Positions 7,902-17,565 of a stretch of DNA of 64,000 nt are shown here, piece by piece. The position numbers and the translations under genes are program-made. Below the pieces are notes generated by a model that searched no databases, was not told where the DNA came from, and saw nothing but the letters and a program-made list of their open reading frames with translations. Source of the DNA: DATJGR01 sp963812255 (GTDB lineage: Bacteria; Pseudomonadota; Gammaproteobacteria; Pseudomonadales; Azotimanducaceae); NCBI GenBank assembly GCA_963812255.1, contig CAWEUM010000005.1, positions 310,001-374,000 on the forward strand, written 5' to 3'. Position 1 is the stretch's first letter, and the number at the start of each line of letters is the position of its first letter.

Positions 7902-9059
7902 ATGATCGATCCGAATTTCATCGCGGTATCACCAGAGGACGTCGGAATCGACGCCGAAAAGCTCGACGCGCTGCTGACGCGCGCCGCCAAGGAAGTCGAC
8001 GAAGGATTGTTGCCGGCGTGCCAGATCGCGATCGCGCGCCACGGCAAGATCGCGGCGCTGGCGAGTTTCGGCACCGCGAACGACGAATCGCTGTTCAACG
8101 TCTTCTCGTCAACCAAGGCGATCACCTCCGCCGCGGGTTGGCTCGTCATGCAGGACGGCAAGCTGGACGTCAGCGAGCGCGTCGCCGACATCGTTCCCGA
8201 ATTCGGCACGCACGGCAAAGATGCCATTACCGTCGAGCAACTGTTCACTCATACCGCCGGATTCCCGCACGCGCCATTTCGGGTGTCCGAGTGGTTCGAC
8301 CACGCGCGTCGCATGGAACGCTTCGCTGAATGGACACTGAACTGGCCGGTGGGTTCGCGCTTCGAATACCACCCGACGTCGAGCATGTACGTCATCGCCG
8401 AGATCATCGAACGACGCAGCGGCATCGCGTTCGACGAGTTCGTCCGGCAGCGTATTTCGAAACCACTCGGCTTGCCGGACATGTACCTGGGCTGCCCGCC
8501 CGAGCAGCATCACCGCATCATCCCAGTTACCCACACGGGCGATGCGCTGACGGAAGCCGACTATGCCGCACTCGGCATGGCGATGCCGCCGGTCACAGAG
8601 GTGACCGAAGAGGCATTGACCGCATTCAATTCGACGGAAGCGAGACAAGTTCCCGTGCCCGGCGGCGGCGGCATCATGTCCGCCGCCGAACTCGCGCTGT
8701 TCTATCAGGCACTGCTCAACGGCGGACGCGCACTCGGCGGCGAAGAAGTCTGGCGCCGACAGACGCTGAACGAAGCACTCGAGGTGCGCAACCATTTCCC
8801 CGACCTGCTCGGCATCCCCGTCAACCGCGCGCTCGGCGTCGTCATCGCCGGCGACGAACATCGCAACGCGCGCGGCTTTGGCCACACCAACTCGCCGCAG
8901 GCCTTCGGTCACGGCGGCGCCGGTGGGCAGATCGGCTGGGGCGATCCGGTCACCGGGATCTCGCTCGGCTACTGCACCAGCGCCCACGACCGCAACGCGA
9001 TCCGCCAGGCGCGTCGCAGTATTGGCATCTCCAGTCGCGCCGCCGTGTGCGTGCTGTGA
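7902..9059 (+). CDS. Beta-lactamase-like serine hydrolase (class C fold esterase)
   Basis: Serine hydrolase of 385 residues in the beta-lactamase/penicillin-binding-protein superfamily (PF00144 type). The nucleophile motif SxxK is SSTK at residues 69-72 (in NVFSSTKA), the second motif is the tyrosine in EYHPTS, and the third is HGGAGG near residue 345. The family includes esterases, carboxypeptidases and EstB-like enzymes, so hydrolysis of small esters is plausible. ATG 7902 is preceded by GAGGGG; a longer reading from 7794 overlaps the divergent gene and is rejected. No obvious signal peptide. Substrate unknown. Confidence 0.9.
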   Translation: MIDPNFIAVSPEDVGIDAEKLDALLTRAAKEVDEGLLPACQIAIARHGKIAALASFGTANDESLFNVFSSTKAITSAAGWLVMQDGKLDVSERVADIVPEFGTHGKDAITVEQLFTHTAGFPHAPFRVSEWFDHARRMERFAEWTLNWPVGSRFEYHPTSSMYVIAEIIERRSGIAFDEFVRQRISKPLGLPDMYLGCPPEQHHRIIPVTHTGDALTEADYAALGMAMPPVTEVTEEALTAFNSTEARQVPVPGGGGIMSAAELALFYQALLNGGRALGGEEVWRRQTLNEALEVRNHFPDLLGIPVNRALGVVIAGDEHRNARGFGHTNSPQAFGHGGAGGQIGWGDPVTGISLGYCTSAHDRNAIRQARRSIGISSRAAVCVL

Positions 9060-9211
9060 GGCCAAGTGGATGGGCCGAGACAGTCTCTCAGAAGGCAAAC
9101 CGGAAGCTGAATGCTAAACGCGCTGCTTGATGCAGGACCCATGATCGCGTCGTTTGCAGTGGATGATCGCAACCATCGACGCTTTGCGCCGGTTCACTTT
9201 CTGGAAACATC

Positions 9212-10705
9212 TCATCCCAACGATTGCCAAAAGGCGCGCTCCTTGTCCATCGGCGCGCGTTCGAGGTGCGATTCCATACCCAGGCGCATCGTGCTGCGTT
9301 GAGCGCGGTCGTAGCCGGGCCAATCGAACATCACGTTCGCCGGCGAGCCGTCCTTCGTGAACGCGACGAAGCTGTCGTGGATGACCTCCGCGAGACAGCG
9401 CACCAGATGGGTGTCCCCGCACAGGCGTTTCATCTCGTCACTGACGCCGGTGGTGCCGAATAGGAACGGCACGTCGAGTGAGTGACACGCGCCCAGCTTG
9501 CCGTCGAGCGCCGGTGAAGCGTAATCGAACAGGTACATGAAGGTGTTCGGTGTGTGCTGAGAATGCAGTTCTGCGGTGCGGATCGCCGGAATTCGGAATA
9601 CCGCATCGGTCATGATCGCGCGCCACAGATCGACCGGTGCAATGCTCTCGCCGCGGACTGCGCGCGCAAGGCGGTACACCTCGACGCCCTCCGCCGCGCG
9701 GTCGCCGAACGGACGCCGCGCAAGCTTCTCGAGGCCGGCATCGTCCAGCGACTGCAGCGCCGGATCCATCGCGGTCCATAAGCCCCACTCATCGCGCGTG
9801 GTGCCGATCAGCAGCGGGATGCCTTTGGTGTAGGTCCCGACACGGATCGCCTCGGCGGCATCGGCCCGAATCAACTCGCCGTCGCGCACCGGCCCGAACC
9901 GCACGCCGCCGCCACTCTGCCCGGTCAACTCTAACTGGAAATCGAGAATGCGCTGCGCCGGCACGCGCCGCAGTGCGTCGTAGCCACCGAACTTTTCCGC
10001 GAATCGTGCGCTCGTCGCCGCCGCTTCGTCGCGCGGCACGTGCGGCGACAGCGACCCGCTCATCAGTAGCACCCGATCGAAGCAACCCGCGGCCTCCTCC
10101 ATCGCCATCAACTGTGTGATGTCGAACGCACCGGCACTCTGACCCGCCACCGTCACGTCCCGCGGATTGCCGCCGAACTTGCGAATCTCCTTGCGCACCC
10201 AGCGCAACGCGGCGATCTGATCGAACAGCGCTTCGTTGCCGGTCGCACCGAGTTCCGGTGCATGCAGAAACCCGAACGCGCCGAGCCGGTAATTGATCGT
10301 GACCACCACCACACTGCCGCGCTCCAGAAAGTAATCGCCGCGGATGCGTGGCTGCGCCCCGCAGCCCACGACGTTGCCACCACCGTGAATCCACACCAGC
10401 ACCGCGCTTTCTTCGTCGGTGAGATACCGGGTCCAGACGTTCAACGTCAGGCAATCTTCGTCGGAGGGTGTCGATGCAATTCCAATCAGTTCGCCCATAG
10501 GGCCGAGATCACCTTGCATCGCCGACGCCCCGAATGCCTTCGCCGCACGATCGCCGGCCCACGGTGTCGGTGGCATCGGCGCCCGCCAGCGCGCGTCGCC
10601 CACCGGCGCTGCCGCGTATGGAATACCCATGAAGCAGTGCCAGCCGTCGTCCCGCGTGACGCCGCGCACCGTGCCATAGCTCAACCTGGCTTTTGGCCCC
10701 TCCAT
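9212..10705 (-). CDS. Type-B carboxylesterase/lipase family protein
   Basis: Carboxylesterase of 497 residues. Visible family motifs are the oxyanion-hole HGGG (residues 107-110), the early EDCLTLNVW segment, the nucleophile elbow GQSAG with Ser190, and ACHSLDVPFLFG carrying the catalytic histidine. Length matches bacterial type-B carboxylesterases (about 500). The start ATG 10705 follows GGAGGAGAGCGGT. No signal peptide is seen, so it is probably cytoplasmic. The gene is convergent with the serine hydrolase, and the 152 bases between them show no clear gene or terminator. Substrate range is unknown. Confidence 0.93.
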   Translation of the reverse strand: MEGPKARLSYGTVRGVTRDDGWHCFMGIPYAAAPVGDARWRAPMPPTPWAGDRAAKAFGASAMQGDLGPMGELIGIASTPSDEDCLTLNVWTRYLTDEESAVLVWIHGGGNVVGCGAQPRIRGDYFLERGSVVVVTINYRLGAFGFLHAPELGATGNEALFDQIAALRWVRKEIRKFGGNPRDVTVAGQSAGAFDITQLMAMEEAAGCFDRVLLMSGSLSPHVPRDEAAATSARFAEKFGGYDALRRVPAQRILDFQLELTGQSGGGVRFGPVRDGELIRADAAEAIRVGTYTKGIPLLIGTTRDEWGLWTAMDPALQSLDDAGLEKLARRPFGDRAAEGVEVYRLARAVRGESIAPVDLWRAIMTDAVFRIPAIRTAELHSQHTPNTFMYLFDYASPALDGKLGACHSLDVPFLFGTTGVSDEMKRLCGDTHLVRCLAEVIHDSFVAFTKDGSPANVMFDWPGYDRAQRSTMRLGMESHLERAPMDKERAFWQSLG

Positions 10706-10806
10706 ACCGCTCTCCTCCGTTCATGCACGCTCGTTACCGAAGGTTCTGCGCGGCTCCCAGCGAACACCTTAATCAATCCAGACCGACTCGCGATAGGGTC
10801 AACGGA

Positions 10807-12030
10807 TTACACGCGCGTGAGGCGCACCGGCGTAACGCCCGATGCGATGATCCGCGCCGGCACGTCGCGCAGCCACGGCACCGCGAATAGGAGCTTGGCG
10901 ACCCACGGTAGATCGAATTCGCGCCCATCGAGTGCACGCGCAACGATTCGTTGCTGCACCACACTCTGCATGCGCTGTATCGTCCGTGTCGGACGCTCGC
11001 GAAGCTGCTGCACCTTGGCGAGCGACGTTTCCTGCGCGACGCCGCGCAACAGATCGTCTGTCGCGACGTTGACCAGTTCGACCGCATCGGCAATCGCATA
11101 GTTGATGCCCACACCGAACACGGGCGACATCACGTGCGCCGCATCGCCGATGAAGATGAGGCCAGGATAGTGCCAGCGAGGCAGTCGATCGGATTTCACC
11201 GACAACAAGTGCACGTCGTGCCAATCGGCGATCGCCGCCGTTCGATCGGACAGCCAAGGCACCAGATCTGACATCGAGCTGCGAAACGCATCCAGGCCCA
11301 ACGCCTTGACCGTACCGAAATCGCCTTTCGGCAGCACATAACCGATCTGCCAGGCATCGGGGCGATTCAACATCACCATCAGGTGCCCGTGACCGACGTA
11401 AAAGAGACCCTCTTCGTGGCGGTCGTCGGCCCGACGCGGCAGCCGCAGCCACGCCACGTCCATCGGCGGTGATTGTGCCAACGCCTCGAGGCCCTGCAGT
11501 TTACGAATCCGCGAGAAGCGCCCGTCGCACGCAACGGTCAACGGCGCGCGCAGTTCGAATGGCTCACCGTCCTGCATGCCGCGCACACCGAGTGTGCGGT
11601 CGTCCTGGCGCAACAGACCGACGACTTGCGCGCCCATGCGCAGATGAAAATTCGGGTACGCGCGTGCGCGAGCGATCAAGAATTCGAGAAATTCGAACTG
11701 CGGCATGATCATCACGTACGGATAGCGCGTCTTCAGCCGACCGAAATCGACCAACGGAATCGCACGTGTTGGCGTTTGCAGGGTGACACCGCGCATCTTC
11801 GCGTGCGGCAACGCATGCAGCGATTCGGCCAGGCCGATCTGCTCGAGCACGTCGAGCGTGGACGCATGCACGGTGTCGCCGCGAAAGTCGCGGTCGAAGT
11901 CTTTGTGCATCTCCAGCAGAGTCACGTCGACACCACGACGCGCCAGCAACAACGACGCCATGACCCCGCCTGGACCGCCGCCGACGACAATGCACTGCGT
12001 TGCGACGGAATCCGTCGAATCAGCCATCAT
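10807..12030 (-). CDS. FAD-dependent monooxygenase (PHBH-like)
   Basis: Flavoprotein of about 407 residues of the p-hydroxybenzoate hydroxylase-like group A monooxygenases. It has the FAD dinucleotide motif VVGGGPGG near the N-terminus, the mid-domain CDGRFSRIRK (DG motif), and FIGDAAHVMSPVFGVGINYA, the second FAD-binding motif. ATG codons at 12030 and 12027 or 12039 could all be starts; 12030 is chosen because it sits 11 bases inside the end of a small upstream ORF with a strong ribosome binding site, suggesting coupling. Electron donor NAD(P)H and an aromatic or polyketide-like substrate are inferred from the family. Confidence 0.9.
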   Translation of the reverse strand: MMADSTDSVATQCIVVGGGPGGVMASLLLARRGVDVTLLEMHKDFDRDFRGDTVHASTLDVLEQIGLAESLHALPHAKMRGVTLQTPTRAIPLVDFGRLKTRYPYVMIMPQFEFLEFLIARARAYPNFHLRMGAQVVGLLRQDDRTLGVRGMQDGEPFELRAPLTVACDGRFSRIRKLQGLEALAQSPPMDVAWLRLPRRADDRHEEGLFYVGHGHLMVMLNRPDAWQIGYVLPKGDFGTVKALGLDAFRSSMSDLVPWLSDRTAAIADWHDVHLLSVKSDRLPRWHYPGLIFIGDAAHVMSPVFGVGINYAIADAVELVNVATDDLLRGVAQETSLAKVQQLRERPTRTIQRMQSVVQQRIVARALDGREFDLPWVAKLLFAVPWLRDVPARIIASGVTPVRLTRV

Positions 12031-12157
12031 AGAAGTCATCCGGACAGATGCCAACAACACCACGCTGGCGCGGGTCCCAGATCCGGTCGAGTTTCGCGCG
12101 CCGGGCCGGTGCGGCGTCGGTTCGAATGCTCAGACAACCTCGGCGGCGCGTCAGCAC
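12020..12157 (-). CDS. Small ORF (45 aa) coupled to the monooxygenase
   Basis: A 45-codon frame from GTG 12157 to TGA 12020 directly upstream of, and overlapping, the monooxygenase start. It is supported by an ideal Shine-Dalgarno sequence, AAGGAGG, eight bases before the GTG. The predicted product is basic, with RRRG near the start, LDRIWDP in the middle and CPDDFYDG at the end. No family is recognised. It may be a leader peptide that couples translation, a small protein, or the remnant of a longer gene. The AAGGAGG lies about 130 bases from the monooxygenase ATG and so cannot serve that gene directly. Confidence 0.45.
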   Translation of the reverse strand: MLTRRRGCLSIRTDAAPARRAKLDRIWDPRQRGVVGICPDDFYDG

Positions 12158-12282
12158 AATACCAACCTCCTTCGTCGACACCTTCGGAACCTGATCCTAC
12201 GATGTGATTCTACTTCGTGCCCGAACTGCGCAATACTGCGGCCGGTGCGCGCGCCCCACTGCGCGAGCTAGAGGGATCGAAC

Positions 12283-12897
12283 ATGGGACTATACAACCGC
12301 TACGTACTACCGAAGCTGATCAACACCGCCTGCGCGATGCCGCCGATGATGGCGCTGCGCAAACGGTACGTCCCCCTGGCGAAAGGCCATGTGCTCGAGA
12401 TCGGCATCGGTTCCGGTCTCAACCTCGCGTTCTACGGCGATGCGACCGAATCGGTCACCGGCCTCGACCCCGCCGGCGAGTTGACGAAGCTCGCGCACGA
12501 ACGCGCCATCGCGCTCGGTGCCGTGGTCGAACTGTTGAGCGTATCGGGCGAGAGCATCCCGGCGGATACGGCGCGTTTCGACTCGATCGTCTGCACGTGG
12601 ACCCTGTGCTCGATCCCTAACGTCTATCGCGCGCTCGACGAAATGCGCCGAGTGCTGAAACCCGACGGCCAGCTGATCTTCATCGAGCACGGCGCATCAC
12701 CGGACCCGTGGGTGGCACGCGTGCAACGCGGACTGGAACCGGCCTGGAAGCACATCGGCGGCGGCTGTCATCTGACCCGCCATCCCGGCGCGCTACTCGA
12801 CGCGAGCGGCTTCCGCCTCGCTCAATTCGAACAGGGTTACGAACCTGGACCGCGCTTCGCTGCGTATATGTACCACGGTGTCGCCACGCGACGCTGA
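12283..12897 (+). CDS. Class I SAM-dependent methyltransferase
   Basis: Methyltransferase of 204 residues. Motif I is VLEIGIGSGLNLAFYG (about residues 39-54), followed by an acidic residue region (GLDPAGE) and the post-motif stretch VCTWTLCSIPNVYRALDEMRRVLKPDGQLIF typical of the UbiE/Methyltransf_11 group. Near the C-terminus, the GGGCHLTRH segment occurs in a conserved family of small methyltransferases. ATG 12283 is preceded by AGAGGGA. A longer frame from 12217 is unlikely. Methyl acceptor is unknown. Confidence 0.9.
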   Translation: MGLYNRYVLPKLINTACAMPPMMALRKRYVPLAKGHVLEIGIGSGLNLAFYGDATESVTGLDPAGELTKLAHERAIALGAVVELLSVSGESIPADTARFDSIVCTWTLCSIPNVYRALDEMRRVLKPDGQLIFIEHGASPDPWVARVQRGLEPAWKHIGGGCHLTRHPGALLDASGFRLAQFEQGYEPGPRFAAYMYHGVATRR

Positions 12898-12959
12898 AGG
12901 ACGGCGTTCATTCGCCTGGCGGTGTTAGCATGGCCTCACTTTGGTAGGGCTCACTCATC

Positions 12960-13523
12960 ATGCACATCAGGCACGCACAATTCCTGTTGTCTGCCATCGC
13001 GCTGACCCTGTCGCTCGCCGCCTGCACGAGTACTGCGCCGGCGAAACCCGAGTCGAGAATCGATCCGTCGGCGAACATTTCCGCGGCCAAAACGTTCGGT
13101 TGGCAACCGGCCAACAGCAATCTCGTCAGCACCAATGTCACGCAGCGCAAGTTCGACGAGAATATTCATCAGGCCATCAATACCGACCTGAACCGCAAGG
13201 GGTATGTGGAAGCCGCTGACCCTGACCTTCTGCTTGCCTACGAGATCAGCGCCTACGAAAAAACCAAATCGAGTCCGTTGAGCGTCGGCATCGGTATGGG
13301 CAGTTGGGGCGGCAATGTCGGCGGTTCCGTCGGCGTGGGTACCGGCGGCCGCAGCCGCACAGTGCAGCAGAGTCGCCTCACCGTTCGTGTCGTCGACCGA
13401 AAGACCGACAAAGAAGTGTACCTAGGCACGATGACCGGCAGCATCGCGCCGGGTTCGAGTTCGAACGACATCAGCGGCGTCGTGTCACAGGCGCTGAAGG
13501 ACTTTCCGCCCCGACGCCCTTGA
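12960..13523 (+). CDS. DUF4136 outer-membrane-type lipoprotein
   Basis: Lipoprotein of 187 residues. The signal peptide HIRHAQFLLSAIALTLSLA is followed by a lipobox AAC with Cys at about residue 22. The mature part fits DUF4136: an early KTFGW motif, the FDENIHQAINTDLNRKGY helix, PDLLLAYE, and a C-terminal LTVRVVDRKTDKEVYLGT strand with an SSNDISGVVSQALKDFPP ending. A glycine-rich loop (GIGMGSWGGNVGG) is typical. The residue after the lipobox Cys is Thr, not Asp, so sorting to the outer membrane is expected. The function of this family is not known. Confidence 0.9.
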   Translation: MHIRHAQFLLSAIALTLSLAACTSTAPAKPESRIDPSANISAAKTFGWQPANSNLVSTNVTQRKFDENIHQAINTDLNRKGYVEAADPDLLLAYEISAYEKTKSSPLSVGIGMGSWGGNVGGSVGVGTGGRSRTVQQSRLTVRVVDRKTDKEVYLGTMTGSIAPGSSSNDISGVVSQALKDFPPRRP

Positions 13524-13554
13524 GCGGCTCTCGCCACTCCCTTCAAACGTCAGG

Positions 13555-16500
13555 TTACTCGGCCGTCACCTCCAGTTTCAGCGGCACTGCGCCGTCCTGG
13601 GTGAGCTCGGCCGGCAAAGGCTTGGTGTCGACGATGCGGTTAACGTCGAACGACGGGTTTTCGGTCAGGCCCGTGCGAACCGCGGTGGCGCGCTGTTTCG
13701 CCAACGTATCCAGCGCGTCCGGTGCGACCGGTTCCGCCTCGATCAGCTTGTCGAGCAACGCGTTCAGATAGGCGGTTTCGTCGAAAACCGGTTTGGCGTC
13801 GGGGCTGGGCGGCACAGTGAACTCTGCGCGCAACGCGTCCGGTGCCAGACTCGGGATACTCTCTACCGCCATCGCCTCCACGATCTTCAGCCGGCCCTTG
13901 GAGTCCTGATTGCCAACGCGCTCTTCGAGGTGCGCACGCACCGCATTTTCACGCAACGCTCGGCCATCGGCTTTGGGGTCCATCACGCCGTGCACGTCGA
14001 GTCCGAGATTGGGCCGCAGCACCAGCGCCGCGGCGATCTTCGCCACTTTCTCCTGTTCGGGCGGTGCGAGCTCGGCGCTGCCGGGCGGGAAATAGATCTG
14101 ATCGAGATCTTCCGAGTCGTCGACACCCACCAGACGCCCCAGCAGGCGGAATGGCGAGGTGACGATCTTGGTGATCAGATTGCCGAGCGCCTTCAAGATC
14201 ACGCCACCGATACGAAAATTCGGATCGCCGATGTCCCCTTCGATCGGCAGATCGACATCGATGTTGCCGCTCGAATCCTTCAACAGCGAAATGGCCAACC
14301 CGTACGGCAGATCGAGCGCATCCGGATAGTCGACCTTCTCGCCGAGTTCGAAATCGCGCAGCACGATCTTGTGCGAGCCGTCGAGCATGCCTTTGCGGAT
14401 CACGTAGTGCAGATCGAGGTCGAGCTTGCCTCTGGCGATCCTGTGTCCGGCAAAGCGGATCGAGTAAGGACTCGCCCCCGGCATCTCGACATTCTTGAAT
14501 GACGCGGTGACGTCGGTATCGAGCAGCGGATCGAGCGCACGCAAGTGTCCCGACACACGCAACGCCCCGTATTTGCCGACCTGCCCTTCGAGCTTCAGCC
14601 GCGTCAGCGCCTGGCTCACGGTGTCGAACAGATCGATGCCGCCGTTGAGAGCGGAAATCGCGCGGTGAAACGGAATCGGCAGGCTCTCGTCGGTAAAATC
14701 GGCGTCGCCGTTGGTCACGTTCAGGCGCGCGAGTTTGATCGCCCAGGGCTTTTCATCGAGAGGTTTTTCGTCCGGAGGCTGTTCGTCGCCTTCGGTCGCA
14801 GCCGGCGTCGCCGCTGCATCGGTGCGCATGACCTCGGCGAGATTCAACGTGCGATCTTTCGAGATGTGCACCCGCGCGAACGCCGAATCGAGCTCCGCGC
14901 GCGCGACATCGATCTCGCGGTCCGCGGTCGACAGCTTGATGCCGGTCAGACCGAGGCGCTTCAGCCCGGCAAACCGGTCAGCTACGCCTTCGCGCCGCAC
15001 CTCGAGTGTGGCGAGCGTTAATTCACCGTCGAAACCGAACGGTTCATCGGGATTCGATATGAGGTGACCGTCCGCATCGAGCGTACCCGACGAGAGCTGC
15101 AGATAGGTTTGCGTGAGCAGATAGGGATTCGCAGCGCCGAGCGCAAGACCGCTGATCTGCGATGTCGCTTCCACGCGGACGTCCGGCAGTGCGGTCAGCG
15201 TGCCTTTCAGCGCCACCTTGCCGCCACCGTCGACGTCGACACTCAACGCGAATGGCATCGACGCGCCATCCGTCAGCGTGAACTTGTCCAGCGAGGCCGT
15301 GAGCGCGCTGATCCCGAGAGTGGCGGCTGGGTCGACACCCGCATCGTCGAAACCCAGCTTTCCGCCGCTCACCTCCAGCTTGGCGACGTCGATGGACCAC
15401 GTCGGAGATGGTGCTGGTTTCGCCGTCGCTGGATTCGCCGCAGCCGTCGCGAGTGCTGCTGCAGGGCTGGCGGGCGTGGTCGGCGCGGGCGCGGATGCTC
15501 CCGGGGTCGGCGCGGATTCGGATGCAGACGGCCACAGTGTTTCCCAGACAAATCGCTGCTGCGCGTTCCGGCTCAGCGAGATCTGTGGCCGGGTCAGCGC
15601 GACCCGCTCGACCTTGACCGTTCGCTGCGGCCAGGCGAGGTGAACGTCCTGCACCGTCAGCCCGGCCAGCCGCAGCAGATCCGCTGCAGGCGCTGCATCG
15701 GTATGCCGGGCCAGGCCAAGATCGGTCAGCGTGAGGCTCAGCCGCGATACATCGGCCGTGAGGCCGGCTTTTTTCAGTGTGACATCGTAGTCGAACGCCG
15801 TGTCCAACGACCCGGCGACGATCGACAGCTGCAGATCCTTGGGCAGATACGCCGACGCCTCCGGCAGCCTCTCGCCGGTGAGCGAAACATGTCCGGTCGC
15901 ATGCAGCGGTTGGAATCCGATCTGACCGGTCCACTCGAGATCACCACCGAAGCGCGTGCTCATGACGAGCTTCTGTTTGCCCTGGCGATCCGGCAACGTG
16001 CTGAAGTTGCTGATCGTCAGATCCACCGGACCGAGTTCGGTCTCATACGGCGTTCGCGCGGTGCGATCGGTGACTGTGACTCTGCCCCCGTCGATCGACA
16101 CATGGGTGACGATCAGCCGCATCGGCGGCGCTTCCGGCTCCGGTTTTGCATTGGCATCGTCCGGCGGGATCAGCGCGGCCAGGTTCACTTGACCGTCCGC
16201 ATCACGGACAGCCCGCACGAACGGACGTACCAGCCGCAGCTCGCTGAACGTTAGCGCCCAATTGACGAGGCTCGACAACTGCACGTTCGCAACGAATTCA
16301 TCGAACGCGAGCAATCGCTCGCCGCGCGCGTCGTTCAATGAAAATTTGGTCAGCCGGGCACTGAGCGCGAACGGGTTGATGTCGACATCGTCTAAGGTCG
16401 CGTTCAGGCCGAGTTGCTCATGAACCTGTTCGACAATCACGCTGCGCGCGATCAATGGCGCGATGACGAAGCCGGACAGCGCGTACAGCGCCAACAGTAC

Positions 16501-16566
16501 CCAAGCCCAGAATCGCTTTCGGTGGTAGTCGAACCAACCGACTTTCCAAGCAGTCAAACGTCCCAC
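13555..16566 (-). CDS. DUF748 (AsmA-like) envelope protein
   Basis: Large envelope protein of 1,003 residues from GTG 16566. One N-terminal membrane helix (FWAWVLLALYALSGFVIAPLIA, residues about 19-40) is followed by a long beta-rich region of DUF748 type, with repeated features seen in AsmA-like proteins (for example LGLNATLDDVDINPFALSA and a GHRIARGKLDLDLHYVIRKG stretch). A proline/alanine-rich linker lies around residue 350-385. The C-terminal region contains an OmpA-like segment (PPGSAELAPPEQEKVAKIAAAL). AsmA-like proteins are implicated in lipid transport or outer-membrane homeostasis; that role here is inference. It is convergent with the DUF4136 lipoprotein. Confidence 0.88.
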   Translation of the reverse strand: MGRLTAWKVGWFDYHRKRFWAWVLLALYALSGFVIAPLIARSVIVEQVHEQLGLNATLDDVDINPFALSARLTKFSLNDARGERLLAFDEFVANVQLSSLVNWALTFSELRLVRPFVRAVRDADGQVNLAALIPPDDANAKPEPEAPPMRLIVTHVSIDGGRVTVTDRTARTPYETELGPVDLTISNFSTLPDRQGKQKLVMSTRFGGDLEWTGQIGFQPLHATGHVSLTGERLPEASAYLPKDLQLSIVAGSLDTAFDYDVTLKKAGLTADVSRLSLTLTDLGLARHTDAAPAADLLRLAGLTVQDVHLAWPQRTVKVERVALTRPQISLSRNAQQRFVWETLWPSASESAPTPGASAPAPTTPASPAAALATAAANPATAKPAPSPTWSIDVAKLEVSGGKLGFDDAGVDPAATLGISALTASLDKFTLTDGASMPFALSVDVDGGGKVALKGTLTALPDVRVEATSQISGLALGAANPYLLTQTYLQLSSGTLDADGHLISNPDEPFGFDGELTLATLEVRREGVADRFAGLKRLGLTGIKLSTADREIDVARAELDSAFARVHISKDRTLNLAEVMRTDAAATPAATEGDEQPPDEKPLDEKPWAIKLARLNVTNGDADFTDESLPIPFHRAISALNGGIDLFDTVSQALTRLKLEGQVGKYGALRVSGHLRALDPLLDTDVTASFKNVEMPGASPYSIRFAGHRIARGKLDLDLHYVIRKGMLDGSHKIVLRDFELGEKVDYPDALDLPYGLAISLLKDSSGNIDVDLPIEGDIGDPNFRIGGVILKALGNLITKIVTSPFRLLGRLVGVDDSEDLDQIYFPPGSAELAPPEQEKVAKIAAALVLRPNLGLDVHGVMDPKADGRALRENAVRAHLEERVGNQDSKGRLKIVEAMAVESIPSLAPDALRAEFTVPPSPDAKPVFDETAYLNALLDKLIEAEPVAPDALDTLAKQRATAVRTGLTENPSFDVNRIVDTKPLPAELTQDGAVPLKLEVTAE

Positions 16567-16695
16567 GGCGGATCTCGTCGAACGGAGGATCGTGCAGCGT
16601 AGCGTGGATCATTCATCACTTCACGTTCGCCATGACGACAACGATCAACCGACCGACACGCTATGATTGGCCCGTGCCATCGAGGTGACGCAACG

Positions 16696-17535
16696 TTGCA
16701 CACTGTATTGATTCGCTCGCTCCTCTGCGCGGTCTTGGCTGCGGCCTGTCTGCTGGGCACGCTCTCGGGGTGCGAAACCACGACGTCGGCCGGCGCGGTC
16801 GGCGTGAGCCGTTCGCAGTTCATGCTGATCTCAGCCGACCAACTCAACCAGATGGCCGAGCAGACGTATCTGCAGTTGAAGAGCGACGCGACCAAGAAGG
16901 GCACTTTGAACGCCGACCCGGCGATGACCGCGCGTGTGCGCGCGATCGCCGCGCGCATCGAGCCGCAGACCCGGATATTTCGCGCCGACGCGCCGGCTTG
17001 GAACTGGCAGGTGAACGTGATCAAAAGCAAAGAGCTGAACGCATTCTGCATGCCGGGCGGCCGCATCATGTTCTATTCCGGCTTGATCACCCAGCTCAAA
17101 CTGACCGACGACGAGATCGCAATTGTCATGGGCCACGAGATCGCGCACGCGCTGCGCGAGCATTCGCGCGAACAGGTGTCGCAAGCGCTGGCAGCACAAG
17201 CCGGGCTCGGCATCGGCGCGGCGGTTCTCGGCGCCGGCGCCGCCGGCGCGGACCTCGCCAACCAGGGCTATCAAATGCTGGTCGCAACCAAATTCAGCCG
17301 CACCGACGAAACCGAGGCCGACCGCATCGGCCTCGAGCTCGCCGCACGCGCCGGCTACGATCCGCGGGCTGGGCTGACGTTGTGGCAGAAGATGACGCAG
17401 GCGCAAACGGGTGACCGGCCCGCCGAGTTCCTCAGCACGCACCCCGCCGAGACCAATCGGATTCAGACCATCAAAGCACTGCTGCCGACGGTGATGCCGC
17501 TTTACGAGGCGGCCGCGAAGGCGCACCGCTCATGA
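16696..17535 (+). CDS. M48 family metallopeptidase lipoprotein
   Basis: Periplasmic zinc protease-like lipoprotein of 279 residues. From TTG 16696, preceded by GAGGTGACG, the product starts with a short basic region, then a hydrophobic signal and the lipobox LSGC (Cys at residue 26). A possible ATG at 16663 adds 11 residues but lacks a ribosome binding site. The catalytic motif HEIAH lies at residues 147-151, and DETEAD supplies the third zinc ligand (Glu205). The architecture matches LoiP/YcaL-type M48 proteases that handle outer-membrane quality control. A glycine/alanine-rich stretch sits between the two motifs. Confidence 0.92.
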   Translation: MHTVLIRSLLCAVLAAACLLGTLSGCETTTSAGAVGVSRSQFMLISADQLNQMAEQTYLQLKSDATKKGTLNADPAMTARVRAIAARIEPQTRIFRADAPAWNWQVNVIKSKELNAFCMPGGRIMFYSGLITQLKLTDDEIAIVMGHEIAHALREHSREQVSQALAAQAGLGIGAAVLGAGAAGADLANQGYQMLVATKFSRTDETEADRIGLELAARAGYDPRAGLTLWQKMTQAQTGDRPAEFLSTHPAETNRIQTIKALLPTVMPLYEAAAKAHRS

Positions 17536-17565
17536 CTTGCTAACGATAGATTTGAGGCGCATTAG

